Below are positions 10,717 to 12,114 of a stretch of DNA of 12,114 bases, one piece after another. The stretch lies in NCBI GenBank assembly GCA_000996605.1, contig LCOP01000015.1, positions 1-12,114 of the forward strand. Direction: 5' to 3'. The stretch comes from Parcubacteria group bacterium GW2011_GWA1_47_8 (GTDB lineage: Bacteria > Patescibacteriota > Minisyncoccia > Phycocordibacterales > UBA1550). Each line of letters starts with the position of its first letter. Position 1 is the stretch's first letter. The translations under genes and the position numbers were made by a program. The notes beneath the pieces are model-generated. The model ran no database searches. It was not told the origin of the DNA and worked only from the letters and a program-made list of their open reading frames with translations.

Positions 10717-12114
10717 ATGGCGAAAAAGGCGGATGAATCAAAGACACCAAAACCTGCTCCGGAAGTGGAGCACGTGAATTTGGTGCCCATGGATATTGCA
10801 CAGGAAATGCGCACCTCCTATCTCGACTACGCGATGTCGGTCATCACGTCGCGCGCGCTTCCTGACGCCCGCGACGGATTGAAGCCTGTGCATCGCCGTA
10901 TTTTGTTCTCGATGAGTGAAATGGGGCTGGTTGCTTCCGCAAAGTTTCGCAAATCCGCCGCAGTGGTTGGAGATGTGCTCGGTAAATACCATCCGCACGG
11001 CGATGCGTCCGTGTACGATGCGATGGTGAAGATGGCGCAGGATTTTTCGTTTCGGTATCCGCTCGTCTTGGGGCAGGGAAATTTTGGTTCGGTGGACGGC
11101 GATGCGCCGGCGGCGATGCGCTATACGGAAGCCAAGATGTCGCGCGTGACGAGCGAGCTTCTCCGCGACCTCGAAAAGGAAACCGTGGATTTTAGTCCCA
11201 ACTACGATGGTACGCGCAAAGAACCAAAAGTGCTTCCCGCCGCCGTTCCCGCGCTCCTCCTCAATGGCACGTTCGGTATCGCCGTGGGTATGGCGACGAA
11301 TATTCCGCCGCACAATTTGGGCGAAGTGGTTGATGCGACGGTTCACTTGATTGACAATCCCGACGCAACATCCGAAGACCTCTTGGCGTTTGTGAAAGGG
11401 CCTGATTTTCCCACCGGCGGTATGGTGTTTGGCGAGAAAGATATGCGTCAAGCGTATACGTCGGGACGCGGCGGCGTCGTGGTGCGCGGCGAAGCGGAAA
11501 TTATTGAAGAAAAAAACGCGAGCCAGATTATCATCACGTCGCTCCCGTTCCGCGTCAATAAAGCAGAGCTTATCGTAAAGATCGCCGATCTGGTGCGCGA
11601 GAAAAAGCTCGAGGGTATCCGCGGTCTTCGCGATGAATCGACCAAGGACATTCGTATTGCCATTGATTTGAAAAATGGCGCGTATCCGCAGGCGATCCTC
11701 AATTATTTATACAAGCACACTGATATCGAAACCACGTTCCACTACAATATGGTGGCGCTCGTTGACGGTGTTCCCCAGACGCTCTCGCTCAAGGGGCTCC
11801 TTTCAAATTTTATCGGGCATCGTCAGATCGTGGTGCGCCGACGCACACAGTACGACCTCCGCAAGGCTGAAGAGCGCGAGCATATTTTGCTCGGCTTAAA
11901 AAAGGCACTCGACCACATCGACAGAGTCATCTCACTCATTCGTGCGTCAAAAGACACTGGGGCTGCGCACGCGAATTTGATGAAAGAATTCAAGTTCTCG
12001 GACAAGCAGGCAACCGCAATCCTTGAGATGAGACTGCAGAAACTCGCGGGGCTGGAGCGTCAGAAGGTTCTAGATGAGCTTAAAGAAATACAAGCTTTTA
12101 TAAAAGAAATGAAA
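10717..12114 (+). CDS. gyrA: DNA gyrase subunit A (3' end beyond window)
   Basis: GyrA breaks and rejoins DNA in the A2B2 gyrase complex that introduces negative supercoils. The first 466 codons are present and open to the window edge. A ~20-residue Lys/Pro-rich lead precedes the conserved start (VPMDIAQEMRTSYLDYAMSV). The core has RALPDARDGLKPVHRRIL (46-63), the quinolone-determining region around GKYHPHGDASVYD (89-101), and GNFGSVDGDAPAAMRYTE with the catalytic tyrosine Y136. DKETVDF is DLEKETVDF here, and GIAVGMATNIPPHNLGE follows. The residue matching E. coli Ser83 is Ala97, as in mycobacterial GyrA; the Asp87 equivalent (D101) is kept. The sequence reads as gyrase rather than ParC, but the C-terminal GyrA-box that would confirm it lies outside. 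Confidence 0.95.
   Translation, partial: MAKKADESKTPKPAPEVEHVNLVPMDIAQEMRTSYLDYAMSVITSRALPDARDGLKPVHRRILFSMSEMGLVASAKFRKSAAVVGDVLGKYHPHGDASVYDAMVKMAQDFSFRYPLVLGQGNFGSVDGDAPAAMRYTEAKMSRVTSELLRDLEKETVDFSPNYDGTRKEPKVLPAAVPALLLNGTFGIAVGMATNIPPHNLGEVVDATVHLIDNPDATSEDLLAFVKGPDFPTGGMVFGEKDMRQAYTSGRGGVVVRGEAEIIEEKNASQIIITSLPFRVNKAELIVKIADLVREKKLEGIRGLRDESTKDIRIAIDLKNGAYPQAILNYLYKHTDIETTFHYNMVALVDGVPQTLSLKGLLSNFIGHRQIVVRRRTQYDLRKAEEREHILLGLKKALDHIDRVISLIRASKDTGAAHANLMKEFKFSDKQATAILEMRLQKLAGLERQKVLDELKEIQAFIKEMK

Noticed and set aside
10738..11451. 237-residue reverse ORF opposite gyrA
   Set aside because: It is His/Arg-rich antisense of a highly conserved GyrA coding region.

Overview
The window looks like a chromosomal segment of a Candidate Phyla Radiation (Patescibacteria) bacterium, probably of the Parcubacteria/Paceibacteria group. 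The reasons are a divergent 16S rRNA 3' end that stands apart from any 23S gene, very compact genes, and the gene set (MurD, MurC, a short RsmI, a DUF4015 protein, an MBL-fold protein next to gyrA). Lineage is inferred from these features; no search was run.

Layout. Positions 1-206 are the 3' end of 16S rRNA, followed by a gene-free trailer and a terminator near 523-553. From about 569 to 1380 lies a small-ORF island: one forward gene converging on a two-gene reverse cluster, with a shared bidirectional terminator between them. These three small genes carry clear Shine-Dalgarno (SD) sequences. Next come an HTH protein with a LAGLIDADG-like segment (1560-2243), a tRNA-Ile(GAT) (2268-2339), and about 500 nt without a convincing protein gene but with its own promoter, many hairpins and a possible pseudoknot, ending in a 64-bp perfect palindrome.

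From 2926 to 8109 runs a cell-envelope block: murD, murC, rsmI, a small membrane protein and a membrane-anchored DUF4015 (glycosidase-like) protein. A roughly 170-bp MITE-like element, with 12-bp terminal inverted repeats and a 6-bp target duplication, sits exactly in what was probably an ATGA overlap of the murD stop and murC start, and leaves both reading frames intact.

From 8110 to about 9297 lies an accessory cassette: four direct repeats spaced 20-21 bp that run into a promoter, an HTH-GHKL ATPase fusion, and a STAS-like DUF4325 protein. Immediately downstream is a decayed, gap-free second copy of the last 30 codons of the DUF4015 gene, so the cassette is bracketed by an intact and a displaced gene end. 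After it come an unlisted 38-codon ORF with a consensus promoter, a metallo-beta-lactamase-fold protein that has lost most metal ligands, a small membrane-anchored protein, a terminator, and the first 466 codons of gyrA, which runs off the window.

A theme links the window. The 16S tail keeps helix 45 but has AUUCA where the anti-SD CCUCC should be. Most core genes have no SD; several have a -10 box that puts the transcription start on or within a few bases of the ATG (leaderless). Only the small-ORF island uses strong SDs.
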